Below are positions 7,387-16,641 of a stretch of DNA of 45,828 nucleotides, one piece after another. Within the stretch, counting starts at the first letter, position 1. Every line of letters starts with the position of its first letter. Under the pieces are notes generated by a model. That model ran no database searches. It was given only the letters and a program-made list of their open reading frames with translations, and was not told the DNA's origin. Both the position numbers and the translations under genes were made by a program. Source of the DNA: Clostridia bacterium (GTDB lineage: Bacteria > Bacillota > Clostridia > Oscillospirales > Acutalibacteraceae); contig JAFZIK010000059.1 in NCBI GenBank assembly GCA_017554405.1, positions 1 through 45,828 of the forward strand, read 5' to 3'.

Positions 7387-8623
7387 AACAGCACCCTTTG
7401 ATTATACTATCCGCCGCACAAAACGCGCTTGAAAAGGCAAAATGCAGATTATATCCTCCGCAATCGCCGTCTATATCCAGTATTTCACCTATAGCGTAAA
7501 CGTTTTTAAAGCTTTTGCTCATCAAAGTTTGAGGATCAAACGCAGAGGTATCAAGTCCTCCGGCGGTCACCTGCGAATTATCAAACCCGGCGGTCGATAT
7601 AGCCTTAAACTCAAAGTTTTTTATAATTCCGGCTATCCTCTTAATACCGCTTTCATCAAGCGAAGAGACCGGCTGCGAAAGACCCATTCCCGCCGCTTTG
7701 ACTATAACCTGACCGAGTCGCTTGTTGAGTAAACCCGAAAGGTATTCGTCAAGATTGCGGTAGAACAATACTTTTTTAAGATCAAAAAGCAGATTCAGAA
7801 CTTCGTTTATGCTCTTATTTGGCATTAAATCAAGGCGGATCAACTTATACCCGTTTCTCCGTTCGATCTCGCGGGCTATCTGCAAAACAGGCGGTCCCGA
7901 AAGTCCGTAATCACAAAAGAGGACCTCACCCACCTCGCTTCTGACCTCATTACCGTCTATCACAAGCGCGGCGGCGGCGTTTACCTTAATTCCTTTAAGC
8001 TGGCGTGTAACGGCGTTTTCGGTTTTGACCTGAACTATAGCGGGAGTTGTTTTTACCGTTTTAAAGCCCTTTGATTTTAGTAACCCGAGAGCTTTTCCGT
8101 CACATCCGAGCTTGGCGCCGCCCGAATATAACCCCGCCGCAAATATAACGTTTAAGGCGGTAAAATCGCCCGCGGTAGTTTTTAAAACGTTGCCTTTTTC
8201 GCCGAAGCGAACGTCAGTAACTTCACACTCGGTAAATATATCAACGCCAAGCGCCGAGGCGGAAAAGCGCAACGCGTCAACGACCGAGGACGCCTGAAGC
8301 GACAACGGATACATCCTGCCGGTATCATCCGCAAAAAGCGGAACACCCAGCGAAAAGAAAAAGTCTTTTATTGCGCCGTTGCCGTATTTTTTTAAAGCAT
8401 ATAAAGCAAAGGCGGGGTCTTCACCGTGATAGTGAGAGATCGCCTCATCGGTATTTGTTATGTTGCATCTGCCGTTGCCTGTGGTAATAAGCTTTTTACC
8501 CACCCTGTTAAGACGCTCGAGTATAGCGACCGAGATGCCGTTGTTTTTTTGCTTTATATAAACCGCGGCGGCAAGACCCGAGGCGCCGCCGCCGATTATA
8601 CAAACGTCATACGTTCTGTTCAT
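7373..8623 (-). CDS. BaiN/RdsA-family NAD(P)/FAD-dependent oxidoreductase
   Basis: This is a 416-residue flavoprotein of the HI0933/YhiN family, which includes BaiN of bile-acid 7-dehydroxylating clostridia. The FAD-binding site is at 11-16 (GGGASG) and is followed by the family signature TTGNGRCNITN. YAIGEILDIDGDCGGYNLHFAF near the C-terminus closes the FAD site. The start is placed at ATG 8623, immediately after the TGA of the upstream phosphatase gene; the frame extends farther but would overlap that gene. The ribosome binding site is weak, which fits translational coupling. The true substrate cannot be read from sequence. Confidence 0.88.
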   Translation of the reverse strand: MNRTYDVCIIGGGASGLAAAVYIKQKNNGISVAILERLNRVGKKLITTGNGRCNITNTDEAISHYHGEDPAFALYALKKYGNGAIKDFFFSLGVPLFADDTGRMYPLSLQASSVVDALRFSASALGVDIFTECEVTDVRFGEKGNVLKTTAGDFTALNVIFAAGLYSGGAKLGCDGKALGLLKSKGFKTVKTTPAIVQVKTENAVTRQLKGIKVNAAAALVIDGNEVRSEVGEVLFCDYGLSGPPVLQIAREIERRNGYKLIRLDLMPNKSINEVLNLLFDLKKVLFYRNLDEYLSGLLNKRLGQVIVKAAGMGLSQPVSSLDESGIKRIAGIIKNFEFKAISTAGFDNSQVTAGGLDTSAFDPQTLMSKSFKNVYAIGEILDIDGDCGGYNLHFAFSSAFCAADSIIKGCCYDKA

Positions 8624-8624
8624 A

Positions 8625-9347
8625 TCAGTCAAGATCGCTTTCAAGAGAAGTCTCGCGGAATCTGCCCGCGCGCGAGGGGCGCTGACCGTCAAGATATAAA
8701 TGGCTTACGTCGCCGTAACGGTTGCACCTGAAATAGGCAATGCCTTCTTCCCTTTCCTCGGTGGTAAGCCGCGTAATACCGGTTGGCGGGCATATGGTCC
8801 CCTGCCATAAAAGCACCGGCGATATACCGAGCAGGTGCGAAAGAATCGCGCACATTACGCCGAAATGGCAAACAAGGACAATGGTTTTGCGGTTAGGCAT
8901 CATCGCGCGGTAGCAGTTGCCAAAGCGAACGTATCCGTAGGATTCCAACAGTCCGTCTATACCGGCACAAACCGTTTTATATACCTCATAGGCGTTTCCG
9001 GTTTTCATAATATCGGTCTCATGCCATTTATCCTTATCGTAAAACTCGGGAATGCCCGTCCAAAGCCGGGGATTAAAATCCCACGGAACGTGCACCGCGC
9101 CGTTATCCGGATCGACTACGCACTCGGGGAACTCGTGAAGCCAATCAAGTATCTGCGCGCGCTGACCGGTAGCGCTTAAAGCCGGCGCCGCAGTATCGCG
9201 AGCCCTGCCCATAGGTGAACAGTAGAACCTTTCTATCCGTATATTCTTAAGAAATTTTGCAAGGGCTATCGCCTCGTCCATACCCTTCGGCGTAAGCGTA
9301 TCGTTTACGTAATCGGGGTCGCCGTGGCGTATAATAATTATCTGCAT
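8625..9347 (-). CDS. Histidine phosphatase family protein
   Basis: This is a 240-residue member of the phosphoglycerate mutase-like superfamily. The phosphohistidine site is RHG at 7-9, with supporting Arg48 in SPMGRARDTA and the second histidine H161 in VCHFGVM. These proteins are mostly phosphatases with varied small-molecule substrates, and this one cannot be assigned further. It is the first gene of a three-gene operon with two flavoproteins (1-bp gap to the next start). GGTGAT precedes the start codon. Confidence 0.88.
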   Translation of the reverse strand: MQIIIIRHGDPDYVNDTLTPKGMDEAIALAKFLKNIRIERFYCSPMGRARDTAAPALSATGQRAQILDWLHEFPECVVDPDNGAVHVPWDFNPRLWTGIPEFYDKDKWHETDIMKTGNAYEVYKTVCAGIDGLLESYGYVRFGNCYRAMMPNRKTIVLVCHFGVMCAILSHLLGISPVLLWQGTICPPTGITRLTTEEREEGIAYFRCNRYGDVSHLYLDGQRPSRAGRFRETSLESDLD

Positions 9348-9491
9348 ATAATCACCAAACTGATATTACCATAACGTTTACGAAAAATCAAGGGTTTGAG
9401 CGCACGGAAGACTAAAGAATTATACCCGACCGCTCAGCATATTTTTATAAAGGCATAGGTGTTGCTATTTTAAATCGGCGGAGTGGATATT

Positions 9492-10214
9492 ATGAGGAAT
9501 AACGATATACTTAAAAGATTCGGACACAGACTTATAGCTCTGCTTGTTATCTGCATTATCGCAAGTATCGGTTTTGTGAAAAAAGCGGTCGTATCCACCG
9601 CGTCGACACATCCCGTTATGCTTAAAACAGTTATCCTCGATCCCGGGCACGGCGGATTTGACGGCGGCGCCAGCTCTGCCGACGGCACCCTCGAAAAGGA
9701 TATAAACCTTTTAATAGCGTTAAAGCTTAAGGATTTCCTGGTTTTTTCGGGGTATGACGTAGTCATGACCCGCACCGAGGATACCGGCACAGAGGATAAC
9801 AGCGAAGCAGCTATCGCCTCGCGCAAAAAAAGCGACCTAAAAAACCGCCTTTCTCTTATGCAAAACGCGGTGGACGCCATATACGTAAGCATCCACCTCA
9901 ATAAGTTCACCACCTCCGCCGCAAGCGGGACCCAGGTGTTTTATACCCCTAATTTTGAAAGCGCAAAAGCACTCGGCGAGTGTATACAAAAAAGCGTTGT
10001 TTCACTGCTTCAACCCGAAAACCGCAGAGTGATAAAGCGCGGAACCGACAGCACCTATCTGCTTAAAAACGCCACCGTTCCCGCGGTGATAGTGGAATGC
10101 GGCTTTTTAAGCAATAAGGGCGACCTTGAAAAGCTCAAGGATGAAAGCTATCAGAGCAAACTTGCGTTCTGCATTGCTTCGGGCATAAACGAATATTTTA
10201 AATGCGACAGCTGA
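9492..10214 (+). CDS. cwlD: N-acetylmuramoyl-L-alanine amidase, CwlD-like
   Basis: This is a 240-residue zinc amidase (Amidase_3). The zinc ligands and catalytic residues are H53 (DPGHGGFDGG), E68 (LEKDINL), H135 (VSIHLN) and E202 (VECGFLSN). One N-terminal membrane segment (about 14-29) anchors it facing the outside. Its size and domain layout fit CwlD, which removes the peptide from muramic acid so that the spore cortex can form muramic lactam. The start is ATG 9492 with GGAG 8 bp upstream; an in-frame GTG at 9483 overlaps that site. It is a single gene between its own leader and a bidirectional terminator. A sporulation sigma promoter is expected but I could not identify one with confidence. 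Confidence 0.88.
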   Translation: MRNNDILKRFGHRLIALLVICIIASIGFVKKAVVSTASTHPVMLKTVILDPGHGGFDGGASSADGTLEKDINLLIALKLKDFLVFSGYDVVMTRTEDTGTEDNSEAAIASRKKSDLKNRLSLMQNAVDAIYVSIHLNKFTTSAASGTQVFYTPNFESAKALGECIQKSVVSLLQPENRRVIKRGTDSTYLLKNATVPAVIVECGFLSNKGDLEKLKDESYQSKLAFCIASGINEYFKCDS

Positions 10215-10253
10215 CGGCATTATTCTTATTTACAGTCAATAATGCGAAAACGC

Positions 10254-10283
10254 AAAAACGGAGAGCACGCTCTCCGTTTTTTT
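10254..10283. terminator. Bidirectional terminator between cwlD and the activase gene
   Basis: AAAAACGGAGAGC (10254-10266) pairs with GCTCTCCGTTTTT (10269-10281). A-run and T-run on the two sides make it work for both converging genes. Confidence 0.88.
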
Positions 10284-10285
10284 GT

Positions 10286-11041
10286 TTACAGTTTGTATTC
10301 CATACCGAGCATTTTGTATTTTGCACCGGCAAGGGCGTTATAAGGGAGTTTTTCCCAAACACTTTCCCCCACCGCTTTTTCGATCGCCGCAAGGTTTTCG
10401 GGCGTATCTGTAATTCCGGGAATAAGCGGAGTTCTTATAATATGCGGCTTGCCGGACGCTTTTAAGTAACTGAAGTTTTCTAGAATCAAAGCGTTATCAA
10501 CGCCGGTGTATTTTTTATGAAGCGCGCCGTTATAAAGCTTTATATCCATTATTACAAAATCAAGCTTATCGATAACGCTTCCAAAAATCTCACTTTTTGC
10601 GTATCCGCTTGTTTCAATACAAAGGTTATACCCCGAAAGCTCATTAATAAGGTCAAGCAGAAAATCGGGTTGGAAGAGCGGCTCGCCGCCCGAAAAGGTA
10701 AACCCGCCGAAGGTATCGCCCAAAACCGCCGCAGATTTTTTAAGCTCTGCCGCCAGGGCTTTTGCCTCTACCCTTCGCCCCGCTATTTCAAGGCAGTTTT
10801 CGGGGCAAATATGAACGCATCTGCCAAACGGTTTGCACTCTTCGTGAGCGCAGGGCTTAAAGCACAGCCCGCACCGGCGGCACTTGTTTTCCTTGAACAT
10901 AAGCTGCGGCGCGGCGCTTAAACCTTCGGGATTATGGCACCACAGGCACCGGAGCGGGCACCCCTTTAAGAATACCGTTGTTCTGATTCCCGGTCCGTCG
11001 TGCACAGCCATTTCCTTTATATCAAAAACCGTCCCCGTCAT
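10286..11041 (-). CDS. Glycyl-radical enzyme activating protein (radical SAM)
   Basis: This 251-residue activase uses S-adenosylmethionine and a [4Fe-4S] cluster to install the glycyl radical on its partner. The cluster motif CxxxCxxC is at C28, C32 and C35 (CPLRCLWC). A ferredoxin-like insert with Cys54, 57, 60, 64 and Cys75, 79, 83 would hold two more clusters, as in the activases of dehydratase-type and decarboxylase-type enzymes. GGEPLFQPDFL is the SAM-binding GGE region. It overlaps the end of the glycyl-radical enzyme gene upstream by 4 bp, so the pair is one operon. Confidence 0.93.
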   Translation of the reverse strand: MTGTVFDIKEMAVHDGPGIRTTVFLKGCPLRCLWCHNPEGLSAAPQLMFKENKCRRCGLCFKPCAHEECKPFGRCVHICPENCLEIAGRRVEAKALAAELKKSAAVLGDTFGGFTFSGGEPLFQPDFLLDLINELSGYNLCIETSGYAKSEIFGSVIDKLDFVIMDIKLYNGALHKKYTGVDNALILENFSYLKASGKPHIIRTPLIPGITDTPENLAAIEKAVGESVWEKLPYNALAGAKYKMLGMEYKL

Positions 11042-13029
11042 ACTCTGTATGCCTGCCGCGCCATAACGTGATCCTGATATTCCTTATCAAGCTCAACGAA
11101 ATAAGCGCTCCAACCCCAGATGCGAACGACAAGCTGTTTATGATTCTCAGGATGTATCTGCGCATCCTTCATTTGCTCAAGGTTTACCGTGTTGAGCTGA
11201 AGCTGGTGACCGCCGCGGTCTATAAACGACTTAACAAGCGCGCCAACCTTTACTATGCCGTCATCATCGGCAAATAAACTTTGATGAAATTCAAGGGTAA
11301 GCGGTCCGCCGTTTATCGCGCGCGAAAAATGCTGTTTTGTCATAGAAGCAATAACCGAAACCGGTCCGTTTACCTCAGCGAATAAGCTTATTGAAAAGTT
11401 GGTCCCGAAGGGCTCTTTATCGCGGCGACCGTCAGGAGAAGCGCCAATCTCGTTTGCGTGCCAGAGATAATACATTGCACTGCCGGTGCCCGCGCGGTAA
11501 ACGCCGCCGCGGCAGTTTATCTTACCCTCTAGCGAATCGGCAAACGCGTCAAGAAGCCGTGTTGCAATGCTATCAACAAAATCATCGTTGTTGCCGAGCT
11601 TCGGCGATTCATATCTTAACTTATGCAAAAGCTCCGGTGAGTTTTCAAAGTTTTCGTCTACCGCCTTAATATAATCGGCTTTGTCTATGCTCTTTTCTTC
11701 GTAAACGTATTTTTTGATTGCCGCGAGACTGTCGGCGGCGGTGGCAATGCCGGTGCCGTGGATACCGAAATTGTTATATTTGCCGCCGTTATAGATATCG
11801 CAGTCCATAAGCACGTTCATAAAGGGTGACGGAACAAACCAAAGGTCCTTGATATTCTCGTGGATCTTTTTCGTTTCCTTTGCGATCTCGTTTTTTACCG
11901 CTTCAAAGAAATCCTCATATGTTTCGCTTGATATTAGGTTGTTATGAAACGCCGTATCAACCGCTTTGGGGTAGGACATAGCGGCGATATTGGCAACGTC
12001 CGCCCCAACGTTCGGGATAATGAATTCCCAGCACGCCGCAACCGTATAGTTGACCGCGTCGTTATGCTCATATCCTAAGCTTTCAAGCGCCGGGATAACT
12101 ATATCGTCATTTGAATACTGCGGGAAACCGAGCCCCGCCTTGGTAAGCTTGGTTGCCTCGGTATAGCGATCCGCCGGGGTATTTTTGCAAACGCGCAGGT
12201 TTATTTTAGGATCGATAAGTTTATTGTTGCAGGATGCCTTAAGGCAAAGCTCCGAAAGCAGATTGAAAACTTCGTTGCCCTCTTCGTCCATGCCGCCGAG
12301 CATCATACTCTGCCCGTTATCGCCCTGCTGAACGCCAACGTAAATATCGCTGTCCTTATTAAACGAAAGGAAGAAATCTTCAAGCAATTCGAGCGCGGTC
12401 TCTTCGGTATAAATGCCGGATTCGATATCGGCTTTAAGGTATTTATACATATATTTATCAAAACGCCCTACCGTATTGTGATAATTGCCCTCGAGCCAAA
12501 GCGCGTAATGAAGAATACGGAAGAACTGCAGCGCCTCGCGGAAGTTGCGCGCGGGATAACGCGGAACCTGCGTTAAAACCTCAACGATATCGTCCCTGCC
12601 CTGCTTTTTCGCCTCGGCAAGATAGCGGTCGGATAAAGATATTATATTATCAATGGCGCGCTTGCCGTATTCATCGGCGCTTTCGCGCTTTTTTAAAAGT
12701 CCCGCGGCTATCGTATCGTAATAGTTCGGAGAAAGGTTAGACATATATCCGAGCTCGTGGATATAGTGCCTGCTCTTTATTTCTTTCCATTCGGATTCGG
12801 TGAATATCTCAGGCAGATTTGCAACCGTGCGCATAAATACAATTTTTTCACAGGGAAGTATTACCGGCGTTTCCTCGCGGCATACGCGCTCGAAGCGGTC
12901 CGCCATACGCTCTGCCGGAGAAAGCCATTTCTTTGCATATTCGTTTGCAAGGTCCCACTCCACCTTATGGCGGTATTTATGGTGTTCCTTGTTTACTATT
13001 GTTCTGTAAAGCTTTGTCGTATTAAGCAT
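11038..13029 (-). CDS. Glycyl-radical enzyme of unassigned substrate (PFL-like)
   Basis: This is a 663-residue member of the pyruvate formate-lyase superfamily. The C-terminal glycyl-radical loop is VVRIWGWSAYFVEL, with Gly639 as the radical site. The candidate thiyl residue is Cys333 in VAACWEF; the glutamate two residues later is shared with dehydratases such as CutC and HypD, where the motif is GCVE. Two things are unusual. The chain is shorter than the 750-850 residues common in the family. The residue between Cys and Glu is Trp, and Trp also flanks the radical glycine on both sides. I therefore do not assign PFL, diol dehydratase, choline lyase or hydroxyproline dehydratase. Its activase is co-transcribed, and a divergent AraC-type regulator suggests induction by its substrate. 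Confidence 0.88.
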   Translation of the reverse strand: MLNTTKLYRTIVNKEHHKYRHKVEWDLANEYAKKWLSPAERMADRFERVCREETPVILPCEKIVFMRTVANLPEIFTESEWKEIKSRHYIHELGYMSNLSPNYYDTIAAGLLKKRESADEYGKRAIDNIISLSDRYLAEAKKQGRDDIVEVLTQVPRYPARNFREALQFFRILHYALWLEGNYHNTVGRFDKYMYKYLKADIESGIYTEETALELLEDFFLSFNKDSDIYVGVQQGDNGQSMMLGGMDEEGNEVFNLLSELCLKASCNNKLIDPKINLRVCKNTPADRYTEATKLTKAGLGFPQYSNDDIVIPALESLGYEHNDAVNYTVAACWEFIIPNVGADVANIAAMSYPKAVDTAFHNNLISSETYEDFFEAVKNEIAKETKKIHENIKDLWFVPSPFMNVLMDCDIYNGGKYNNFGIHGTGIATAADSLAAIKKYVYEEKSIDKADYIKAVDENFENSPELLHKLRYESPKLGNNDDFVDSIATRLLDAFADSLEGKINCRGGVYRAGTGSAMYYLWHANEIGASPDGRRDKEPFGTNFSISLFAEVNGPVSVIASMTKQHFSRAINGGPLTLEFHQSLFADDDGIVKVGALVKSFIDRGGHQLQLNTVNLEQMKDAQIHPENHKQLVVRIWGWSAYFVELDKEYQDHVMARQAYRV

Positions 13030-13048
13030 ACTATCACCCTCCGATGAT

Positions 13049-13092
13049 ATTATATTGCAAAAAGTTGACTTTTTCTCGCAATATGTTATAAT
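13049..13092. promoter_or_regulatory. Divergent promoter region with dyad between glycyl-radical operon and AraC-type gene
   Basis: Rightward TTGACT (13065-13070) and TATAAT (13087-13092), spacer 16 bp, serve the regulator. A leftward TATAAT lies at 13049-13054 without a good -35, as expected for an activator-dependent promoter. A dyad spans both: ATATTGC (13052-13058) with GCAATAT (13078-13084), and AAAAAG (13059-13064) with CTTTTT (13069-13074). It is a likely regulator binding site. Confidence 0.55.
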
Positions 13093-13126
13093 ATAGTGGC
13101 AATAAATTATCCTGCGAGGTGATTAT

Positions 13127-13900
13127 ATGGTATTTCACCAACCGCATAATTCAATGGGCAATTATAACTATAACGCCCGCGTTTATACCGAGGAGATCTG
13201 GCAGCATCATTTTCATAAGAATCTTGAGCTTATCTGCGTTTTATCGGGCGAGGTAAGGTGCGAGGTAACAAACCGCAAATACCTGCTTAAAAGCGGCGAT
13301 TTCGGGCTTTGCCTGCCCTACGACGTTCACGCCTACACACCGGGTAAAAACACAAAATACTACGTTTGCGTTTTTTCGGCGGATTACGTTCGCCTGTTTG
13401 AAAAACAGATAAAGGGCAAAAACGCGAACGGCTTTGTTTTCACGCCGTCGGAGAGTATCAAAGATTATCTCTATACAAATCTCATAAACAGCGAGTCACC
13501 TTCCGTTTATACCCTCAAATCCTGTTTATACGCGGTATGCGGCGAGTTTTTGAAAAACGTTACACTGTCCGATAATAAGGACAGAAAACAGTCTATAATA
13601 GCTATAACGGAATATCTCGAAAAGAATCACACGCACGATATAGGGCTTAAAAACATTGCCGAGCTTCTCGGATACGATTATAATTACGTTTCGCGGTATT
13701 TTCACTCGGTTTTCGATATGTCCTTTGCCGAGCTTCTCGGCGCTTACCGCCTTGAAACGGCAATAAAGCTTATGGATGAAACCGATAAAAAAATCGCGGA
13801 TATAGCCTTTGAAAGCGGATTCGGCAGCGTTCGCACCTTTAATTACACCTTTAAAAAGCATTTCGGCATAAGCCCGAAGGAATACCGCAAAAACACCTGA
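13127..13900 (+). CDS. AraC-family transcriptional regulator
   Basis: This is a 257-residue protein with an N-terminal cupin-type sensor domain (about 15-85, HHFHKNLELICVLSGEVRC) and a C-terminal double helix-turn-helix (about 155-255). The second helix-turn-helix has the family signature IADIAFESGFGSVRTFNYTFKKHFG followed by SPKEYR. It is transcribed away from the glycyl-radical enzyme operon across a 97-bp gap that holds a dyad. The natural guess is that it activates that operon in response to the enzyme's substrate or a related carbon source. radA follows after 12 bp. Confidence 0.9.
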   Translation: MVFHQPHNSMGNYNYNARVYTEEIWQHHFHKNLELICVLSGEVRCEVTNRKYLLKSGDFGLCLPYDVHAYTPGKNTKYYVCVFSADYVRLFEKQIKGKNANGFVFTPSESIKDYLYTNLINSESPSVYTLKSCLYAVCGEFLKNVTLSDNKDRKQSIIAITEYLEKNHTHDIGLKNIAELLGYDYNYVSRYFHSVFDMSFAELLGAYRLETAIKLMDETDKKIADIAFESGFGSVRTFNYTFKKHFGISPKEYRKNT

Positions 13901-13912
13901 GGAGGAAAAACC

Positions 13913-15280
13913 ATGGCTACAAAATCAAAAACGGTTTACGTATGTAACGAGTGCGGCTTTGAGAGCGTAAAATGGCTCGGGCAATGCCCGGAGTGTCGCG
14001 CATGGAACACTTTAGAGGAACACCTGATAGCCCCCGCCGCAAAGGCTTCCCCGCGGCAAACCGCGGCTTTTCAAATAACCGCCGCAAAAAATCTAAGTCA
14101 GGTAAGCGCCCTTTCGGAACAGCGTTTTAAAACGGGGATATCCGAGCTTGACCGAGTGCTCGGCGGCGGAATAGTAAAGGGCTCTGTAGTGCTTATAAGC
14201 GGCGACCCCGGCATCGGCAAATCGACCATCCTTCTTCAGCTTTGCGAAGCGTTTCGCGATTCGCTCAACATTCTTTACGTTTCGGGCGAGGAATCCGCTG
14301 TTCAGATAAAGCTAAGAGCTGACCGTCTTAACGTTTCGGGTGAAAACGTTACGGTGATAACCGAAACCGATACGCTGGCGGTATCCGAATACATAACCGC
14401 AAACAAGCCCGATCTTGTTATTATCGATTCGATACAGACTATGCATATCGATGAGATCGCCTCCTCGGCGGGAAGCGTTGTGCAGGTCCGAGAATCCACA
14501 AGCATACTGCTTAAAGCGGGCAAATCGCTAAATATCCCGATATTTATTGTCGGACACGTTAACAAGGGCGGCGAGATAGCCGGACCTAAGGTGCTTGAAC
14601 ATATCGTTGATACCGTTTTATACTTTGAGGGCGAAAGAAATCAATCCTACAGAATACTGCGGGCGATCAAAAACCGTTTCGGCTCAACAAACGAGATCGG
14701 CGTCTTTGAAATGCGCGAAAACGGTCTTTTTGAGGTGGATAACCCCTCGGCTATTATGCTATCGGGCAGGATAAGCGAAGTTTCTGGCGGTGCCATAACC
14801 TGCATGATAGAAGGAACAAGACCGATATTATCCGAAGTTCAGGCGCTTGTTACCACTACCGGCTTCGGCAACCCACGCCGAATGGCAAACGGGTTTGACT
14901 ATAACCGGCTTAATATGCTGTTGGCGATACTCGAAAAGCGGCAGGGACTATATTTTTCGAATCTCGATACCTATTTAAACGTTGTTGGCGGCATACACCT
15001 TACCGAACCCGCCGCCGACCTCGCGGTTTGCATGGCGCTTGTATCGGGTCTCCGCGATATACCGATAAGCGAAAAATGCATAGCCTTCGGCGAGGTCGGA
15101 CTTTCGGGCGAAATACGCGCAGTTCAGCGCGCCGAAGCGAGAGTCGCCGAAGCGGCGCGGCTCGGCTTTACCGAATGCATACTTCCGAAAGCCACCTTAA
15201 AGCATATAACAAAGACGCCTGCCGGCATAACCCTCATAGGCGTTAAAAACATAAAAGAAGCGATCGATACGATACGGTGA
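13913..15280 (+). CDS. radA: DNA repair protein RadA
   Basis: This is a 455-residue RecA-like ATPase that promotes branch migration in recombinational repair. The zinc finger uses C11, C14, C25 and C28 (CNECG, CPECR). Walker A is at 97-105 (GDPGIGKST), the RadA-specific KNRFG is at 253-257, and the C-terminal Lon-protease-like domain (about 280-455) includes LAVCMALVSG and FGEVGLSGEIR. GAGGAGG precedes the start. It follows the AraC-type gene closely and ends at a palindromic terminator, so it may be read from the regulator promoter. Confidence 0.96.
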   Translation: MATKSKTVYVCNECGFESVKWLGQCPECRAWNTLEEHLIAPAAKASPRQTAAFQITAAKNLSQVSALSEQRFKTGISELDRVLGGGIVKGSVVLISGDPGIGKSTILLQLCEAFRDSLNILYVSGEESAVQIKLRADRLNVSGENVTVITETDTLAVSEYITANKPDLVIIDSIQTMHIDEIASSAGSVVQVRESTSILLKAGKSLNIPIFIVGHVNKGGEIAGPKVLEHIVDTVLYFEGERNQSYRILRAIKNRFGSTNEIGVFEMRENGLFEVDNPSAIMLSGRISEVSGGAITCMIEGTRPILSEVQALVTTTGFGNPRRMANGFDYNRLNMLLAILEKRQGLYFSNLDTYLNVVGGIHLTEPAADLAVCMALVSGLRDIPISEKCIAFGEVGLSGEIRAVQRAEARVAEAARLGFTECILPKATLKHITKTPAGITLIGVKNIKEAIDTIR

Positions 15281-15286
15281 TAAATC

Positions 15287-15316
15287 TTAAGCCCCGTCCT
15301 GCAGGACGGGGCTTAA
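15287..15316. terminator. Bidirectional terminator between radA and the LRR gene
   Basis: A perfect 13-bp stem around TGCA (TTAAGCCCCGTCC with its reverse complement) lies between the two converging genes. Only short T-tracts follow on either side. Confidence 0.75.
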
Positions 15317-15319
15317 ATC

Positions 15320-16636
15320 TTATCTGTCATATTTACTGAACGATTCGCTTAACTCTTTGCAATCGTCGCCGGCAAGGAACATTTTTATCATTTCATAGTA
15401 TCTTTCGTGGGTGCGCCAGCCCTGATCAACCGAGCCGGTGCCCTGATCTATGATTTTTGCATCGGGATGTTTTTCGCGCAGAATCGCCCGTTGATCCGCC
15501 GGAATGGGCGTATGCTCAAACCACACGCGTTCAAGAAGCGGCAGATCGTAAAGCGGCGAAATATCCTTAACGTAATAAAGATAACTTACGTTTGCGTCAA
15601 CAAGCTCTTTGCAGGAAGCCAGGGGCGAAAGATCGCAAAGTTTATAACTGTTAACAAACAGTTCTATATAATGCAGGTGTTTCATTTTTGCAACCGGAGT
15701 AAGGTCGGACACCTGATTATCGGCAAGTATTAAAATACGAAGCTCCGGCAGATAATCTCCAAGCACCGAAATATCGGTTATCGCCTGGTGACCGAGATCG
15801 AGCGCTTTAAGATCGGTGCAGTATTTAAGCACCTGTATATCCTCGGTTGTAAGGCGGGTGTAATCATACGTATATATAAGCACCGAGAACGCCACCGCAT
15901 CGGTTTTAAGCGACCACTTGCCCATATGAATGCGCCATACTACCTTTACGCCGGGCAGATCCTCGCGAAGCGCCGCCATTTCCTCGTTTGTTGCGCCGCA
16001 ATCCGACATATCGAGACGCTTAAGTTTTTTAAACAAAGGGGCGTAACTGCGCATAAGATTGGGCGTTGCCTCCTTATTGCCCGAGAGATCCAACTCGGTA
16101 ATACCCGAATCGTAGACCTCGCCTAAAAGGGTGATCTCAAAGCCGAAATACACATCGGGGAAAGCACGTGCCAGTTCGATTTGTTGCTCGGTCGTGATTG
16201 CGTTTCCGTGAAGGTCCACCGATTCAACCAGCGGCAATTTTAAAAGTGCATCGGTAAGCTCGCCTGTATCGGTTATGCCTTTGTTTTTAAGATCAAGTGA
16301 AGTTGCTTCGGTGGTAACCGTTTCACCGTAAAGCGTAACGCTGCATTTATAATCGATATCCACGCCGGGGAATGCCGCCAAGAGGCGGTCCTTTTCTTCA
16401 TACGGCACCAAAAAATCACCGAGTTGAAGCTTTTTTAAATGGCGAAACTCCGAAAGGTTATTTATAATTTCATCGACCGAAGCTATATTTTCACCGGTCA
16501 GGTCTAACTCGGCGGAATCGATACGAACGACCATACTGTAAAGCTCCACCGTGCGGGTCAGATAAAAATGCAAAACTACCGCCGCCGCAATTATAAGGAG
16601 GATTGCGGCAAGCCCGATAATCAATACCTTTTTCAT
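15320..16636 (-). CDS. Membrane-anchored leucine-rich-repeat protein in the rnf operon
   Basis: This is a 438-residue protein with one N-terminal membrane segment (about 4-25) and a long outer region of leucine-rich repeats. The repeats include LKALDLGHQAITDISVLG, LRILILADNQVSDLTPVA and similar units from about 60 to 390. LRR domains bind proteins; no enzyme motif is visible. The start is placed at ATG 16636, 5 bp after the rnfB stop, because the signal anchor begins there. It is the last gene of the rnf operon. I know of no LRR protein that is a standard part of Rnf, so a role in the complex is only suggested by position. Confidence 0.8.
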   Translation of the reverse strand: MKKVLIIGLAAILLIIAAAVVLHFYLTRTVELYSMVVRIDSAELDLTGENIASVDEIINNLSEFRHLKKLQLGDFLVPYEEKDRLLAAFPGVDIDYKCSVTLYGETVTTEATSLDLKNKGITDTGELTDALLKLPLVESVDLHGNAITTEQQIELARAFPDVYFGFEITLLGEVYDSGITELDLSGNKEATPNLMRSYAPLFKKLKRLDMSDCGATNEEMAALREDLPGVKVVWRIHMGKWSLKTDAVAFSVLIYTYDYTRLTTEDIQVLKYCTDLKALDLGHQAITDISVLGDYLPELRILILADNQVSDLTPVAKMKHLHYIELFVNSYKLCDLSPLASCKELVDANVSYLYYVKDISPLYDLPLLERVWFEHTPIPADQRAILREKHPDAKIIDQGTGSVDQGWRTHERYYEMIKMFLAGDDCKELSESFSKYDR

Positions 16637-16641
16637 AACTC

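Noticed and set aside
9348-9491. Sporulation sigma promoter for cwlD
   Set aside because: CATATTTT- and CATAGG-like hexamers exist, but no pair has correct spacing for sigma-E or sigma-G.
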